Shown here one piece after another: positions 45,777 to 58,949 of a stretch of DNA of 64,000 nucleotides. The stretch is from contig CM060733.1 of NCBI GenBank assembly GCA_030704615.1, positions 49,290,001 to 49,354,000 of the forward strand, in the 5' to 3' direction. Every line of letters begins with the position of its first letter. The first letter of the stretch is position 1. The DNA is from Takakia lepidozioides (taxonomy: Eukaryota > Streptophyta > Takakiopsida > Takakiales > Takakiaceae). Both the position numbers and the translations under genes were made by a program. Under the pieces are notes generated by a model, which did not search any database, was not told the DNA's origin, and saw nothing but the letters and a program-made list of their open reading frames with translations.

Positions 45777-46590
45777 AGTGTTGTGCGGGTACCCGCTTAG
45801 GCGGGTTGGAACCGGTCGTTCCGGTTCTTGCGAACCAGTCCTAGAACCGGCGCCCAGGAACCGGAACCAGGGGAGCAGGGACGAGCCGGTTCCAGAACCG
45901 GAACAAGCGGGTACGGGTTTTTCCAGGAACCGGAACCGGGGTCAGTGGCGGTTCCGGATCCGGTTCCCGTACTAGGGTGTTTTTTTCTTCTTTATTTCTG
46001 TTTTGATTTTTTTTCCCTGCGATCTGTTGTCTCTCACCTCCAATCTACGCGATCTGCTGCAGTAGCGCGACTTCAGCGCGGGGGAGGGAGCAGTGCATAG
46101 CAGCGCGGGCCAGAGGGATCAGCGCACCAGCGCGTGGGGGAGGGAGCAGCGTAGCAGCGCGGGGCGAGGTAGCAGCATTTTTCTTTTTCTTTTTCTTTGG
46201 GGGTGTTTTGTTTGTCCTGGTTCTGTGGTCTCGCACCTCCCACCTGCGCGATGTGCTGCAGCAGCGTGGGGGAGGGAGCAACGCCTCAGCGCGTGGGGGA
46301 GGCCGAAGCGTAGGCAGCGGGGTTTTTTTTTGTTTGTTTGTTTATGTTTTCCACGTTGTATATGAATGTTGTTTCTTTTCAACATAGTCAAAATATTTGA
46401 TATAACTAATGGGGATTCACAAATCATTTTCAGATTTATAAAAAAAATGATCAAAAATTTAATATATATTTTTAAATTCATAAGAGGCGGTTCCGGTTCC
46501 GGGTATTTTTTGGGAAGGAACCGCCGGTTCCAGTTTCCGGTTCCGGTTCTCTATTTATACCAAGGAACCGGAACTGGCGTTGAACTCTAG
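45777..46590. mobile_element. Possible non-autonomous DNA element rich in GGTTCC
   Basis: Clusters of GGTTCCGGTTCC and its complement occur at 45805-45975 and 46488-46575, around a 500-bp core holding two related blocks (AGCGCGGGGGAGGGAGCA..., about 46070-46165 and 46270-46300). The left end CAGTGTTGTGCGGGTACCCG resembles the start of hAT-type elements. The right end near 46590 lacks a convincing inverted copy and I see no 8-bp duplication. The type is uncertain. Confidence 0.35.
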
Positions 46591-49257
46591 ACCTAAAGGC
46601 CAAACGAAACTGGTTGTGACCATGAAACTGTTCATCCAAGGGACGTCATTCATTAGAAATATGGACATAACGACATAGCATTCTGGTGGCAACTGTCTCG
46701 ATCGAATTGGAAGCCTAATCGAAAGTATCGGTGCTAAAGCAGCTGAAACCTTTTGCGTAGTTCTGCCTTAGGAAGGCAGGGCCAACAAACAAGCTACCTT
46801 GATTCATATATTGAAAAACCAAATTTTTTTTTCCATGAAATTTATTGAATAGTAATATATCCAATCATTGGATCGGTGGCCCATGTGTGAAGAACTGAAA
46901 AAAACACTTGATTTCATATCTCCATTCATATATTGATGGGTTTCTATAGAATTCTTGGATTCTTTTGGGGCACATACCTAAGTTCTTGGACTACATAGTA
47001 CGTGAACATTCATAGTGTAGACTGTATCATTGAGCACATACTATACAACATGTTTGTTTCCAGCTTGGTGACGCTTAACAAATTAATTAAAAAACACCTA
47101 GGATGGGATGATTCGAGAACCTCGTCACTTGGTCACGTCATGCATTGCAAGTTGCTCAGAGAAAGAGGCCTACATGCATATATTGGAATGGTTGGATACT
47201 GCATGAAAGACAGGGACGAATCCAATGTTACAAGCGATGAAATCAACGAGGGTATGGAACAATACATTATGTACGGCACCTCAGTATGTCTCACCCATCA
47301 AAATATTGTACAGCAAGCTTAGATGCGGTCTAAATACAAGATGTACACTTATATGTCTTCTACGTTGCCATAGGTGTTACTAGATATAGGTGTTACTAGA
47401 TATGTTAAGATCTCGACAATTTTACCCGGCTACATGGTGGGTTGTTCCATTTCATAACAGTGGTATGGATTTATAAAGGTAAAATGCAATTTGGAAATAC
47501 ATGATCAAATCTAACTAGTTGCAAATGGTTGATGTGATGCGTATCTTCTACGATGTTTCTACACCATCTACTCGTATACAGGAGTGCAGGCACACAAATA
47601 TTATGAATCGTTTGTAAAATTATGATGTTCATCCTGCTCCTGAACGCCCATTCGATCTTGCGCTTCTTCTTTGAGCAATTTTCAGGAGGTCGGCCATGAG
47701 CATAATCATGACCGCAGTCTCACATACGTCCAATACATATACCCATTGGGAGCAAGAGTCGGTTGTTGCACGAAGCATTTTAGATTCAACATCCATATGT
47801 TTTTTTTCTGTACATCCTACCAAAGCATGTCACATGGCCAGGAAAGCAAGAAACAACAGTCATGGGTGCTACCCTTGATGTAGTATCATTCCCGTGCTTG
47901 AGGGCATTCCCGTGCTTGAGGGCATTTCCGGGGGTGAGGCCATCCCATGACCTTAGTAGTACAACTTTATACTGCTGTGGCCATTTTCTATTTTATGTAT
48001 AGAAGCTCTGCTTCCTGGACTGTAGGTGCAACATGATTTTTTTTCCACAAATGCACAACAATCATCACAAAGCTAATGCAAACACGAATAAATACTGAAA
48101 ATACTACATACTAGATAATACATTTCAATGAGAGCAAATTGTGGAGCCAAATAAGCAGGACTACCCACTCGTGCAATATCAGCATGCTCGGCCGATTCTG
48201 CCAGCATAATCACACAATATATGCAGTCCAATCAGACATGCGCTCTAAACATTATAGAGCAACCACCTAGGTCTGATTGCACAAGGCAAGCACATCAGAT
48301 AAGCCCACACTGGCTCAGTACAAATGAGCTATTGAGTTTCCATTACTAACTCCTAGTTATTTAACTGTAGGTACCCCCCTTCCGTTCCACCCACACCAAA
48401 TTATTCGGCCCTTAGTAGGTCTGTTGGAGCCATGACACCTAACAATTTGTCAAGGTTGTAGTCATGGTTAATTATGTTAGATACTTCCAACCAATTACTG
48501 ATTAAAACATTTTGAACACTTCTATTTTGTGCTTTTTCTGTTAGCACTTCATTTGAACTCATATGCCACATGAGATATCAAGCCTCACTTGGGAGTTAAC
48601 CATAGGTTTTCCACTTGAGTAAGCTTCTCTTTGGCTCATTTTTCTTGTAATTGAGCACTGCAGCATGACTTTCGATGTAACTAAGCCAAGCATAACACAC
48701 TAGAAGGTCATGTCACAATGCTCAAGTACATGACGATGTGTATTGTGGCAAGATGCTTAGGTCCCCGACAAGTTGGATTAACTGGCCTGCTAACAGCTTC
48801 GGTCAGTCTTTTTCTTCTGCTTGTAGATGGAGAGCCGCCTCACCCTGCCAAGCACATCTCAATGTTGATGTTGGCTGTGATTAATTCTTGTAGTGTTGTA
48901 ATACCCAGGGCTCAGAAAGAGTAGGTCAGCGATGATAAAAAAAAAAAAGAGCCAACACTCGCATATAGCCAGATTGAATTTCCATGGCTAACAATTTGTT
49001 TTAATGATTTGTAGCACAAAGCGGCCAGAGTTCGGCTCACCAATAGAAGGTGCCATGAATGGAGCTGGAGAAGAAAGCTTCTGAAGCTCCACAAACCCAG
49101 GTCCAAAACTGCCCGTGATTGTGTTTTCCTGAACACGCCAAAAGAGCTGTAAAACTAGTAGTTCCCGCCACCAACAGCCAGGCCAAACTCTTCTGGGATG
49201 AAAGCTAACAAAAAGTGTACATCAGTATGTACCATGCCCTTCGATGTGTCCGTCTCA
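46591..49257. other. Gene-poor stretch with one unrecognised ORF
   Basis: The only notable frame is 47002-47322 (plus, 106 codons), with HLGWDDSRTSSLGHVMHCKL and RGLHAYIGMVGYCMKDRDES, which looks like genuine coding sequence, perhaps of a mobile-element replication protein; I do not recognise it. Positions 47886-47935 are a short tandem duplication. The 3' untranslated region of the peroxiredoxin gene lies at the right edge. Nothing else is supported. Confidence 0.35.
47886..47935 (+). repeat. Short tandem duplication
   Basis: About 2.5 copies of a unit containing TTCCCGTGCTTGAGGGCA. Confidence 0.7.
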
Positions 49258-52200
49258 TCATCCGATGGCTTTAAAGTAATCCTTGCTGAGTTTGGTGTCA
49301 GGCTTCATTGTCTTCTCCCCGGGCTTCCAGCCAGCAGGGCACACCTCATCAGGGTTGGTTTGGACATACTGTACAGCCTGAAACACACATTAAACAGTAT
49401 TAAAGAAATGTTTCTTGGCTACATGCCTCAAACCTTGATTTGGCCTTCCCCAAGTGTCAACCATTAGTTTCAACAACCAGCTCTAGTGCAGCTGGAAGCA
49501 TGGACAGTGCATAGAAAACAGTGAGCATCAAGCATGGCTAATGGCACATTTTTCCATCTAAACATCTCCTCGTAAAGGCTACTTCATCCACCCCAGCATG
49601 AAGCTAGTGAGAAGAATAAGAAAACCTGCCATCAGAAGAGACTGCCTCAAGTGAAAACACTGTCATTCACCGCTCATAGCAAAGCAAGAGTGACGGATAC
49701 TTAGTTTCCTTCATCCAGATAATATTCCAAGAAGCGCATCTAGCACTTGGATGCAGACTGTTTCAGATTAGCCCGTTTACCACTTGACCTCAAGGTACAA
49801 TCTGTTCTCTGTGAGTCTCTCCAAGATAAAAAGCAAACCCTCAAAGGATACCTGCAAGGTGCGGAGAGTTTCCTCAACACTGCGGCCAATAGCAAGGTTG
49901 TTGATGGTAGCATGCTGGATAATCCCCTCCTTGTCTATGATGAACAACCCTCTCAATGCCACCCCCTGCTTCCCCAGAAACATATATGTTATCCATTTCT
50001 CACCATAATGACCATAACTATTCACTGCAACAGTGGTTGATGATGACAGATACTATCCACACTACCAAATACTAACATCGGTAATCTGAAAGAAGAAAAA
50101 ACCAGCAGTAAAATTTTGTTACATGGACTCCCTTGCTTCCAAAAATCTGAAATCAAAGGGAGAGGGAGAGAGGATACGAACAGTACCTGGTCTGGGATCA
50201 GCACATTGTAGGATTTTGCAATCTTCTTTGTCAGGTCGGAAACAATAGGGTAGGCCAAATCACCCAGCCCTCCTGCCTTCCTGTCTGTCTGGATCCAAGC
50301 CAAGTGGGAGAACTGCAACAAACATACACTTGATCAGAAAATCACAACCAGTCTAACAAATGCTAGTTTTCTACCCCTACCTGGAAGACAAATCCTGTTG
50401 AAGATCTCCTTGCCTTGATTGTCAGATAACATCCTTCCAAGTACCCTTCTCTACCTGTTCCAAACATTCTGAATTCTAAGAAAGCAGACAAAAATACAGA
50501 AACTTGCAACCTGCCATTACTTTGAACAGAAGCCATCAATGAAATGTTCAGCAAGTACTACAAATTGAACAAACAACAAAGATGTCATACCACACTGTCA
50601 CAGGAGACCCCAATCACTTCAGTGTTGAGCTTCTCAAACTCGCTATACTTGTCACTGAAGGCAGTAATCTCTGAACAACAACGACCATATGAGAGTGACG
50701 TCAAGAGCACCTCCTGTACAACCGCAAGGGATTCTATCTAATCCAAATTATCAACAGAAACACAACAGCTGGACACACACTAAACTTCCAAGAAAGAAGA
50801 GTGATGGGGCTTGGAAAACATGAGCTGCTATGAATGCATCTGTGACTCTCAAACTAGGGGAGTACTACAGATGGACCATACTCCTCCATCAGTAACAAAG
50901 CTCACGTTGCTTTGACCTTTTAAGGCATAAGTCCACTGCAGGATTGTCCAGTTGGTACATGACTACCTTCAGAGAGCATATGACAGCATTCAAGTTATGC
51001 ACAAAAACAAAAAAATCTATGCAAGAAACACAAGATTGGAGGGCACAAAAGTACCTGTGGGGCAGACAAATGTGAAGTCCAATGGATAAAAGAACAGAAC
51101 CACATACTTCTTTCCAATGTACTCAGAGAGCTTGATCTGCAAATGCAAATGCAAAAAAAAACAATCAACAAAGATTTGCAAAGTCACCACATGCAATAGA
51201 TTACCCACCATCAATACGCAATATTAAACCGGCAGAAGGGGAAGTGGTACAAACAAATCGTCCAATCTCCCAATCACATGGACCTCTGAACAACTGACGA
51301 GTTGTAACAAATGTAGCCAACTCCCTTAACCAAGAGATAATCACATTGGAATATGTGAAGCAGGTTTTGTGACCTGTCAAGCCTGGAACACTGCTGGCCA
51401 TCACATAAGACAACATCTCAATCTTCTCTAATGAGATTATAAGTTACACCACCAGAGAGGTACAAACCTTCAAAAACTCTTGGTCAAACACGGCCTCAGC
51501 TTCGAAGTCAGGGGCCACATTTCCAACAAGGGGCAATTCCGAGGACTGTAACACACCACATACATTTCCACATGAGAGACCAGTATGACTGACAGCTACA
51601 GGATATGAGACATAAGACTGGAGAGGACCTCATTATTATAATGGACTCTGTTGATAAGAGTTCCTGTAAGAAGATACGATCCCCTTAGCCATAAAGTCAG
51701 GGTCTAAAGAAGATGTTAGAAACTTGTTTCCCACATATCTTATCAATTTATCATCCATATTGCCATTAAGCCGGTGTCCTTTCAATAACCTCACCGCGAT
51801 TCTCCCTATCGTCCCAGCATACTACCCCTCTACACTCGATTCTCCCTGTGGCGCAGTAATTTAAAGACGATGCAATGAGAGGTAGACGGAAGTCAATGAA
51901 TCCCAGCAAAATTTCTCTGAAATGCACACGTATCCTGAAGCATTCTTCCTATCTCCGAATGGCCTCGTATACTCATCCACACGAGACACGCCACAGCAAT
52001 ACTTGAAGCAAAATTTTAAAACACCAATGCTGATCTCCACATTCCCCAAATCGAATCTACTACACACCATGGATCACACAACCATGGTCCTCCACATGCC
52101 AAGACACGGAGGAAAGGAACCCGAAGACATTCGCCACAGTTATCATCCTGCTCCGACATAATTGCCTAGCATACATCAAGGGCCGGCACTTACAGCAGAA

Positions 52201-52439
52201 ACCGAAACACTTCGGCGCGATTTGCTATGTGACACTCCGGCTGCTGCACTTCTCTTGGCAAACGAGGTAGAGCGAGTAGCGAGACGGGCATGAAACGTCT
52301 TCCCCAAACCACTGAACGACCGCGGTACAGCAACAAGCGATGTGGTGGAGGTGGTGGATGCCGTGGCCGACGTGGAGAGCCGAGAAACGGCCAATGTGGA
52401 GGCTGCGGAGATGCCTGAGGCTGCACACGCCATCGCCAT
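49258..52439 (-). CDS. Chloroplast 2-Cys peroxiredoxin, seven exons
   Basis: Exons on the minus strand: 52194-52439, 51468-51545, 51055-51136, 50591-50670, 50187-50312, 49852-49965 and 49258-49377. All have GT-AG borders and join in frame to 281 residues with stop TGA 49258-49260. The start is the first ATG of the open frame; the frame is open further upstream but has only GTG or TTG there. Residues 1-82 form a Ser/Thr/Ala-rich plastid transit peptide. The mature part has the peroxidatic Cys133 (FTFVCPT), GGLG (176-179), the resolving Cys255 ([10 protein letters not shown]) and YF (276-277), the last pair typical of over-oxidation-sensitive 2-Cys enzymes. Plant homologues are about 266-275 residues. 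The enzyme reduces hydrogen peroxide in the stroma using thioredoxin-type donors. An additional Cys159 (GVSCDSV) is unusual. The gene looks intact. Confidence 0.95.
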
Positions 52440-55269
52440 GGCCGCACCAAGCTCCCGATCCCTCGCAGCTCCCGCAACGACGCAAGGACGCAGCAGCGAG
52501 CGAGGCAGCGATGCTCCAGAAGCTTCCGTTGGCGCTGCGCAGGACACGTTCCCAATCCTTTAGGTCACAGGATAATCCGTCGGGGCTACGGCTTATCCTG
52601 CTACCCTCGCTTGGCTACGCACCACCTGCACCGGCTATCCCCGGTGAGCTACGCTACCGGATTTATCGGTTTCCCCTGAGGTCAACCGGAAATCACCAGT
52701 AAAAGCAGTTTATTCATCCATCCATGATAACAATGAATAGTCTGTGTACCATGTGATTCGGGGTTCAAATCCTGTTACCTTGTTATGTGTAGTATTGTCT
52801 GGCTTTGCCTAACTTTTATTTCTTGGAAGCAAAATCCCTACATCTGAGTTTTGCCCATTTTGAGGCCATGGGGACGAAGAATCGCGAAAATAGGAATTCC
52901 AAGATCAAGGCTCACCTTAAATTTGAGCCCTTGCGTAGGAAGAAATAGTGCTTGGCTAGGTTTATCAGCGCTTGGTCTGTTAGGTGTAGGAGCCTCTGTA
53001 TGTTTAGGCCATGGACAATTTTGACTATGGTTCTTTGCTAGACTGTCTAATCGGTGAACCAGCTGTGTTTCTGGCTGCCCATTGTGGCTGCTTTGGGAGG
53101 CTCCCCATGATTGTATTTGCTTTATGGATCTGCCAATTGGTCAATGCCTGAAGGGGTAGGGATCTCCATCAATTGGAAGGGGGCCAACTCAGCATTTGAG
53201 GCCATTTTGGCACCCCTAACCTGCCCAAGTTGCTGACATGGCAACTGCGGTCAGGTTAGGGTGAATGAATGATACCCCATAAAGGGATGGGCGGCATGCT
53301 TCCCCCAACCCATTGATTGCCCCCCGTGGGAATGGCTGCCTGCGCAGGTTGGGTATTCCTAGGCCCGCATCCTAACCTGAGATCGACGGAGATGGCTGCT
53401 CCAACCAACACGATGGGCTCATAGCAGGGCGGGCTGGAGGAGTGCAGCCGCGATGGCGGGAGAGCTCGCGGCTCAAGAAAATCTCGGGTGGGCCAAACCT
53501 AGTCTCAGGGGGTTTGATAGGGTTGCGGGTGGAGTGGCCCCCCATGAAAGCAGGGCCGGGTAGCCATAGGAGCTCCCAAACCCCGCGCCCTTCTGGGCTA
53601 TGGCTCCAAATATCCTAGGCCTGCAGGCTATACCAAAGGTGTGCCATTTGAAGTCTTGGGCAGGGAACCTAAGGATGCGGTGCATTGGCTGATTGGCCTC
53701 AAAGTTTTTCGGGGACTTCATATGGAAGCCCATGACATTTCAACCCGAGGGATTAGGGATTGACCGGCTGAAGTTTTTGGTATAATTTTAGGAAGAGAGA
53801 TTTTGGCCTGCCCAAAGAAAATGGCATATTTTGACCCCCCAATTTGTAACTACAAAGGAGCCCACTTGAGAACATTTCAGAAAAAACTGAAATTTTATGA
53901 GAATGTGTGTTATCAGGTATGGAACAACATTCTTGAGACTCTCAACCAGAAAAATTAAAAATGCCCAAATGCGAGCAAAAAACTGCTATTTTTTCCACCT
54001 AGTTCTTAGTGGAGATTTTTTTTTTGTCCCCACTCTACACTTTATAATCTTCAGATCTGGCAGTTGGATTTTGGTGAAACTTTTTGTGGTAGGAGGTGGG
54101 GTAGGTGGGAAGTAATTCCAACAGTCAGTTTTACAGGGACACGGAGATTCTCTAGATAATTTTTTTTTTTGGGCCAGGGTCATGTTTTGCCACGAGAGGG
54201 TGAAAATGAGTTTTGACACTTGAGGGTTAAACTGGTGAATGAAGGGCTGAGAACTGGTGAAAGCCCTTGCTCCAGTCCTTTACCGAGCGTGAAAAACATT
54301 CAAATTTGAACTAGCGATCCCGTAAGCTCCTTGCCAACCTGGCACGGGCGCTCCGCATTGTAACGCACAGGGCTTGCTTACGTACGCCCCGCGTCTTACA
54401 CAGCGGTAGGCGTTGCTGCTCGACCTTTCCAGCACGTTAAGGGTTTTGAGTGTTCATGTGTCACGTGTCATATTATCATTGGAACAGCAAAGCAAAACAA
54501 CGCATTATGAACCGTAATCTGCACTTAGGGCGCATTACGTCCGTTATGTGCAGACTAACATGGACACGGGAATATAATGAATATTATTAGTCTATTTAAT
54601 GTTGTAATAAACACCCAAAATCCTTCAAAACGCATTACTAGGCTTACGCCCTATAAGGCCACGCAAAATACACCAAAAAAATTTGAAGCGTTTTATATGT
54701 CCATTTAGAAAGTTACAGGATCCACATAATATAGGTGCGTTTGGGCAAGGAAGTGTATCCTCTAATGGCTACTATTGGAAGATGTCAAAATCACAATAGT
54801 AATGAAGGACCAACGAAATATATAATTTATCAAGTAGGGTCGTAGAAGTTAACACAAAAAAATTGGTATATTATTGCACAAATAGTAAATTAACAGTGAT
54901 GTAAAGTTCTCAAAACAAAGAAAAAATCACAACTCTAGTATAGTAAACTAGAGAATGAGAGCTTCGGCTACTCGTGGGGGCATAAGTGTCTCCCCCATTT
55001 GCGACCCTCAAGTGAAAACCCCTTTAGTTGAGGCAATCAGGAGGCAATCTCAAATAGTTCCTCACGTTTGGTTGCTTTCCAGCTTGCTCAATTGCAGCTT
55101 CACTAGCACCATTCTCGGGGGTACTACTATTGTTGGACTGGTATCATATTTTAAACATACTAGGTTGGCATTGGTATAGAGGCCTTCGTTTGATTGCCAT
55201 ACCAGGGAAGCAATGATATTGTGAAAAATCTGATATTTGAATATCATGGTGGTATCAGTAATACATTAT
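52440..55269. other. Upstream region of the peroxiredoxin gene and intergenic DNA
   Basis: 52440-52900 should hold the promoter and 5' leader of the minus-strand peroxiredoxin gene; I see no clear TATA box. The rest has no convincing gene, RNA or repeat. The short open frames show no recognisable domain. Confidence 0.4.
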
Positions 55270-55274
55270 CGGCG

Positions 55275-56336
55275 TAGTGTTTGTTTTTTTTTTGGTTAAG
55301 AGAAAGGGGATAGAGGCCCTTTTAATCAAATTAATTTAAAGAAGGTTTCACAAAGGTGGAAAAAATAACCACCAAGGGAGGCCATGGAGGCTAACAGAGG
55401 GGGAACTTCCCCATGACCCTAGCAAACCTACCAAGTAGAGAGCGAAAGCACGATTCTAGAACTGAGCAGAGAGAGTGTCGGAGCAGCAAAGCAAGACGCA
55501 AAACCAAGGGGTAACTATGGTAGAAAGTGGAGAGAGATGCGACAGAAGCTAAGAGTAGAGATTAACAGAAGCAATGATTTCTAAATAATAAGAAAGGCCT
55601 GAGGTGTAAGGCCCGGGGCTGGGGATATGAGTTGGGAAAGTATTGGGGTTAGACTCTGCAGCAGTCATGTTGATGTGAGATAATGTACTATCGCTGCAAA
55701 AGGAGCTAAGTGGAGTTGAGGCAACAAAGCAATTCGCCAGTATCAGAACTTGAGCTGAGCTCTGAATTTTGGATCTCTCGTCTTCTTGTGTCGCCAATTA
55801 AAATCTAAGTCATCCCCTTCACTAGGGGACTTTCCCATTGGGGGGGGGACTGATTGCTTCCAAGCAAAGCGCATGTTGGGAAGACCGAGCCGAACAAGTT
55901 GTGTTTGCCCCGGGAGTCAGAGAAATTTTGAAGCAGCTTCCTCCCCCACTGTTCCGAAGTTCTGGGAATAGATGCACATACAGCAAACCAGGCTTTCCTC
56001 TCCTCAGTGAGCAGATCATGGTAAATATGAAACAAAATTGACCTTTGGCCTGGGGAGTTTCCCCTCAAAAACCCAAGTACATCTGCTTTTCCACAAGTTT
56101 CACATAGTGATAGCTCTAAGAGATGCCCAAACTGGGCACACATTATGGGGTTGACCCTGTATGAAGTTCAGCAGAAGCAGAGATGGAGGAGGACTAGGGG
56201 ATGGGAAATAGTCCCAGTGAAAGTAGAAAGTGAGGACTTCTTTCCAGATTCTACCAGACAGGTTGCAAAGCAGCAAGCAATGTTAATCTATCGATTCCGA
56301 TTCTGTCAGGTAGAGGGTGCAGACTGGGTTATCCTC
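55275..56336 (-). mobile_element. Possible LINE 3' remnant, minus orientation
   Basis: A T-rich run at about 55275-55290 followed by AGGCCCTTTTAATCAAATTA has the look of the antisense poly-A end of a plant non-LTR element. The minus frame 55805-56143 has C....G...E...C..C..A......F (CAQFGHLLELSLCETCGKAD), loosely like the zinc-binding tail of LINE reverse transcriptases. The minus frame continues across the empty site of element E into 63386-63530. Assignment is weak. Confidence 0.3.
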
Positions 56337-56341
56337 ATGAG

Positions 56342-56859
56342 TATCAAGGACGAGAACACGACTGGACACAAACAAGAGATCAGACTAGAGATGCAAGACT
56401 AGACAAGAAGCCAAGGTCGGTGTGGCCGAATACATGATGGGTAAACAGGAATCAAGATGAACTTTATAACAATGACAAGAGTACAAGATACTGGAACTGG
56501 AAACAAGAATAGCTGAACTTGTGTTGGCGAGACTGAGAGTGTCCAGTCTCGCCTTCTATATATATTAGCTACTAGGAAGTTCCTTAAGAAGCTTCTCTAA
56601 TGGAGGTTTCTTGTCGATGGAAAAGTTTCCTTAAACAAATGAGGTTTGTTGATGGAGAAGTTCTTCTTGATGGGGAAGTTTCTTCCAAATGGAGCTTCTT
56701 GAGCAGTTTCCCAAGTTACCCTCGATAATTTGATAAACTCCCAGTATCTTGGTAATTCATAGTAATCTACGGCAATTTTTTGTAACTTGGTAACTCCTGA
56801 TAACTCGATAACTTTTGGAAATTATTCTCAGTAAGTTATTCTTGGCTATGTCTGTGACA
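56342..56859 (-). repeat. 3' LTR of element E
   Basis: 518 bp, a direct repeat of 62851-63380. It contains degenerate internal repeats of TGATGGAGAAGTTTCCTT type (about 56605-56700). Confidence 0.9.
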
Positions 56860-57549
56860 TCACCCCCTCCTCTAGCGCCGAGTTCCTCGAGGAGCGGTAA
56901 AATCTTGGACTTGCTTAGAGTTGAAGGAAATCCAAAATTCGGCGAATGGTAATTGTCATGTATTCGGCTCTTCGTTCTTGACTCAAATGATTGATAGGTC
57001 CCTGCAACTATCGATATTGTCCAACACCTTGAACTTGAGACCACGCAGTGATTTGAGCATTCTGACCTTCGAAGCTGCCTTCAAACATGATTTAGTTGTC
57101 TTCTGGGTTCGAAGCCTCAACCTCCAACAGGATTATCAGACTTCGAGTATCCACTTGTCATCGTACGGGGTCCAGACGAGGAAGTACGCATCGCATTGGT
57201 GGTCCGTCGTCTCGAGGGCGTCGAGATGATGTTGAAGGTTGTGAAAGTCGGAACGGCTGGTCTGGTAGTTGGGTAAGCGACAACTCCAATGTATCCGATT
57301 CATGTGACTTCATGCTGCCAATAGAAGATGCAAGAGTGTTGGAAGTGTAGCTATATATATTGATGTGAGGTGCTCCTCCCTCCTTAGCGTGTATCAGGTA
57401 CACTAAATGTGGAGTCTTCACCTTGAAGCTAACTTGGCTGACATCATCGTTGTGACGTCTTATTGACGTGTAGCTCAAGGCTTAGCTGAATATCGTTGAT
57501 GAAACTCTTGGACTTTGTCAGATGCATTAGCGAGGTTAGATGAAGGTTA

Positions 57550-57840
57550 TCATGTTTGTTCGTTAATGTCGTAGCTTTTCCAATGTATAAAGTACTTGAG
57601 TCGTCCACGCTTGATGCGAGAGTCCAGGACTTCGTCGACTTTATACTCGGTTTCATACTTGACTTCAATTGATGGAGGTGGTACCGAAACTCTCCTTGGA
57701 ATATTCGATGGATGATGCAACTTCAATAATGAAACATGAAAGACTGGATGGATGCGCATACTTCGTGGGAGTTCAAGCCGAAAACTGACCGGATTTATTT
57801 GACGAATAATTTTGAATGGTCCCAAGCATTGATAATCCAA
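57550..57840 (-). pseudogene. Integrase C-terminus and chromodomain of element E
   Basis: The frame begins with a [20 protein letters not shown] segment (gypsy integrase C-terminal domain), then [12 protein letters not shown], and ends with [20 protein letters not shown] followed by HWKSY, a chromodomain cut short of its last helix by a frame change near 57550. Chromodomains direct integration to marked chromatin. Confidence 0.85.
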
Positions 57841-57948
57841 CTTCCTTGATGGTCGCGAGGTTTGTATGTCCCGTCAAATAAGCCATACACGATCTCCGAC
57901 CTTGAACTGAGGTTGAGGTTGTCGATGTTGATCTGCATACTCATTGTA

Positions 57949-58730
57949 TTATTTTTTAGCTTCTACGAGGTGGAATGTAAGCTCTTTGTGAATCGTAGTA
58001 AGATGAGTAGCAAGGTTTTCTGCAACAGGGCTTCCAACAATCTTCATGTGGAAAGGGTTTGCTCGAGGATGATGACCATAATTGGAGAAAAATTGAGTTT
58101 GATTGGTCGAAGAATGTATAGTGTTGTTGTAGGCAAACTCAGCCAATGGCAGAATATTCGTCCAATTATCTTGGTGATAATTTATCGTACAGCAAAGATA
58201 CTGCTCCAAAATCCGGTTTACGCGTTTGGTCAGACCATCAGTCTGTAGATGATTAATTGTAAAGAAATTGATCTTAGTATCCAATTTGTGAAATAACCCC
58301 TCCAGAAATTTGATATGAATTGTGGTCATCGATCAGATACGATGTCCTTCGGGAGTCCATGAATGCGGTAGATATTATTGAGGAATAATCTTGCAGTTTC
58401 CTCGCATGTAACCGTCTTATTACATGGAATGAAATGTGTCATATTCATAAAACGATCCACAATAACAAGGATTGAATCGGTGGTATTGGAAATTGGAAGG
58501 TCCATAATAAAGTTCATAGACAATGACGACCATGGACCCTTGGGAATGGGTAATGGTTGAAGAAGGTCGTAAGGTCGATGTCGTGGTCATTTCGCTCTAG
58601 CACACGTGTCGCAAGATTTTATAAATTCTTTCATCAGTTTCCACATCGGCGGCCATCAACAGTCCCTGGATATCAATTCCATTGTTTTGTTGAAGCCAAA
58701 ATGTCCTACAACCGGAAAGTCATGACATGT
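57949..58730 (-). pseudogene. Integrase of element E
   Basis: The H..H..C..C zinc region at about 58600-58725 (GHFGFNKT...CDTCARAK) contains a stop. The frame 58326-58523 has FIMDLPISN (Asp) and DIVSDR (Asp). The frame 57949-58329 has TDGLTKRVNRILEQ in place of the usual TDGQTERVN, and HSSTNQTQF. Confidence 0.8.
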
Positions 58731-58949
58731 TTGAAGAATTCAAAGTCGTGTAGGTCCTGGAGGTACATAGAGAAGTCATTTGAAATAAAGTAAGTCATCT
58801 TTGAACTCGAAATCGTTTGTAATATGTGGGTGGTCTGGAGGTTGATTCAGTTGACTTCGTAGTGTTTTAGCAAATGGGTCAATTTTCAGTACTTCCTGAA
58901 TCTCTCTTATGATCGTTGTCTCGTCATAGGTAGACATGGATAACGTATT

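Noticed and set aside
52440-52547. Longer N-terminus of the peroxiredoxin
   Set aside because: The upstream in-frame codons offer only GTG or TTG; the first ATG is 52439 and gives a transit peptide of ordinary length.
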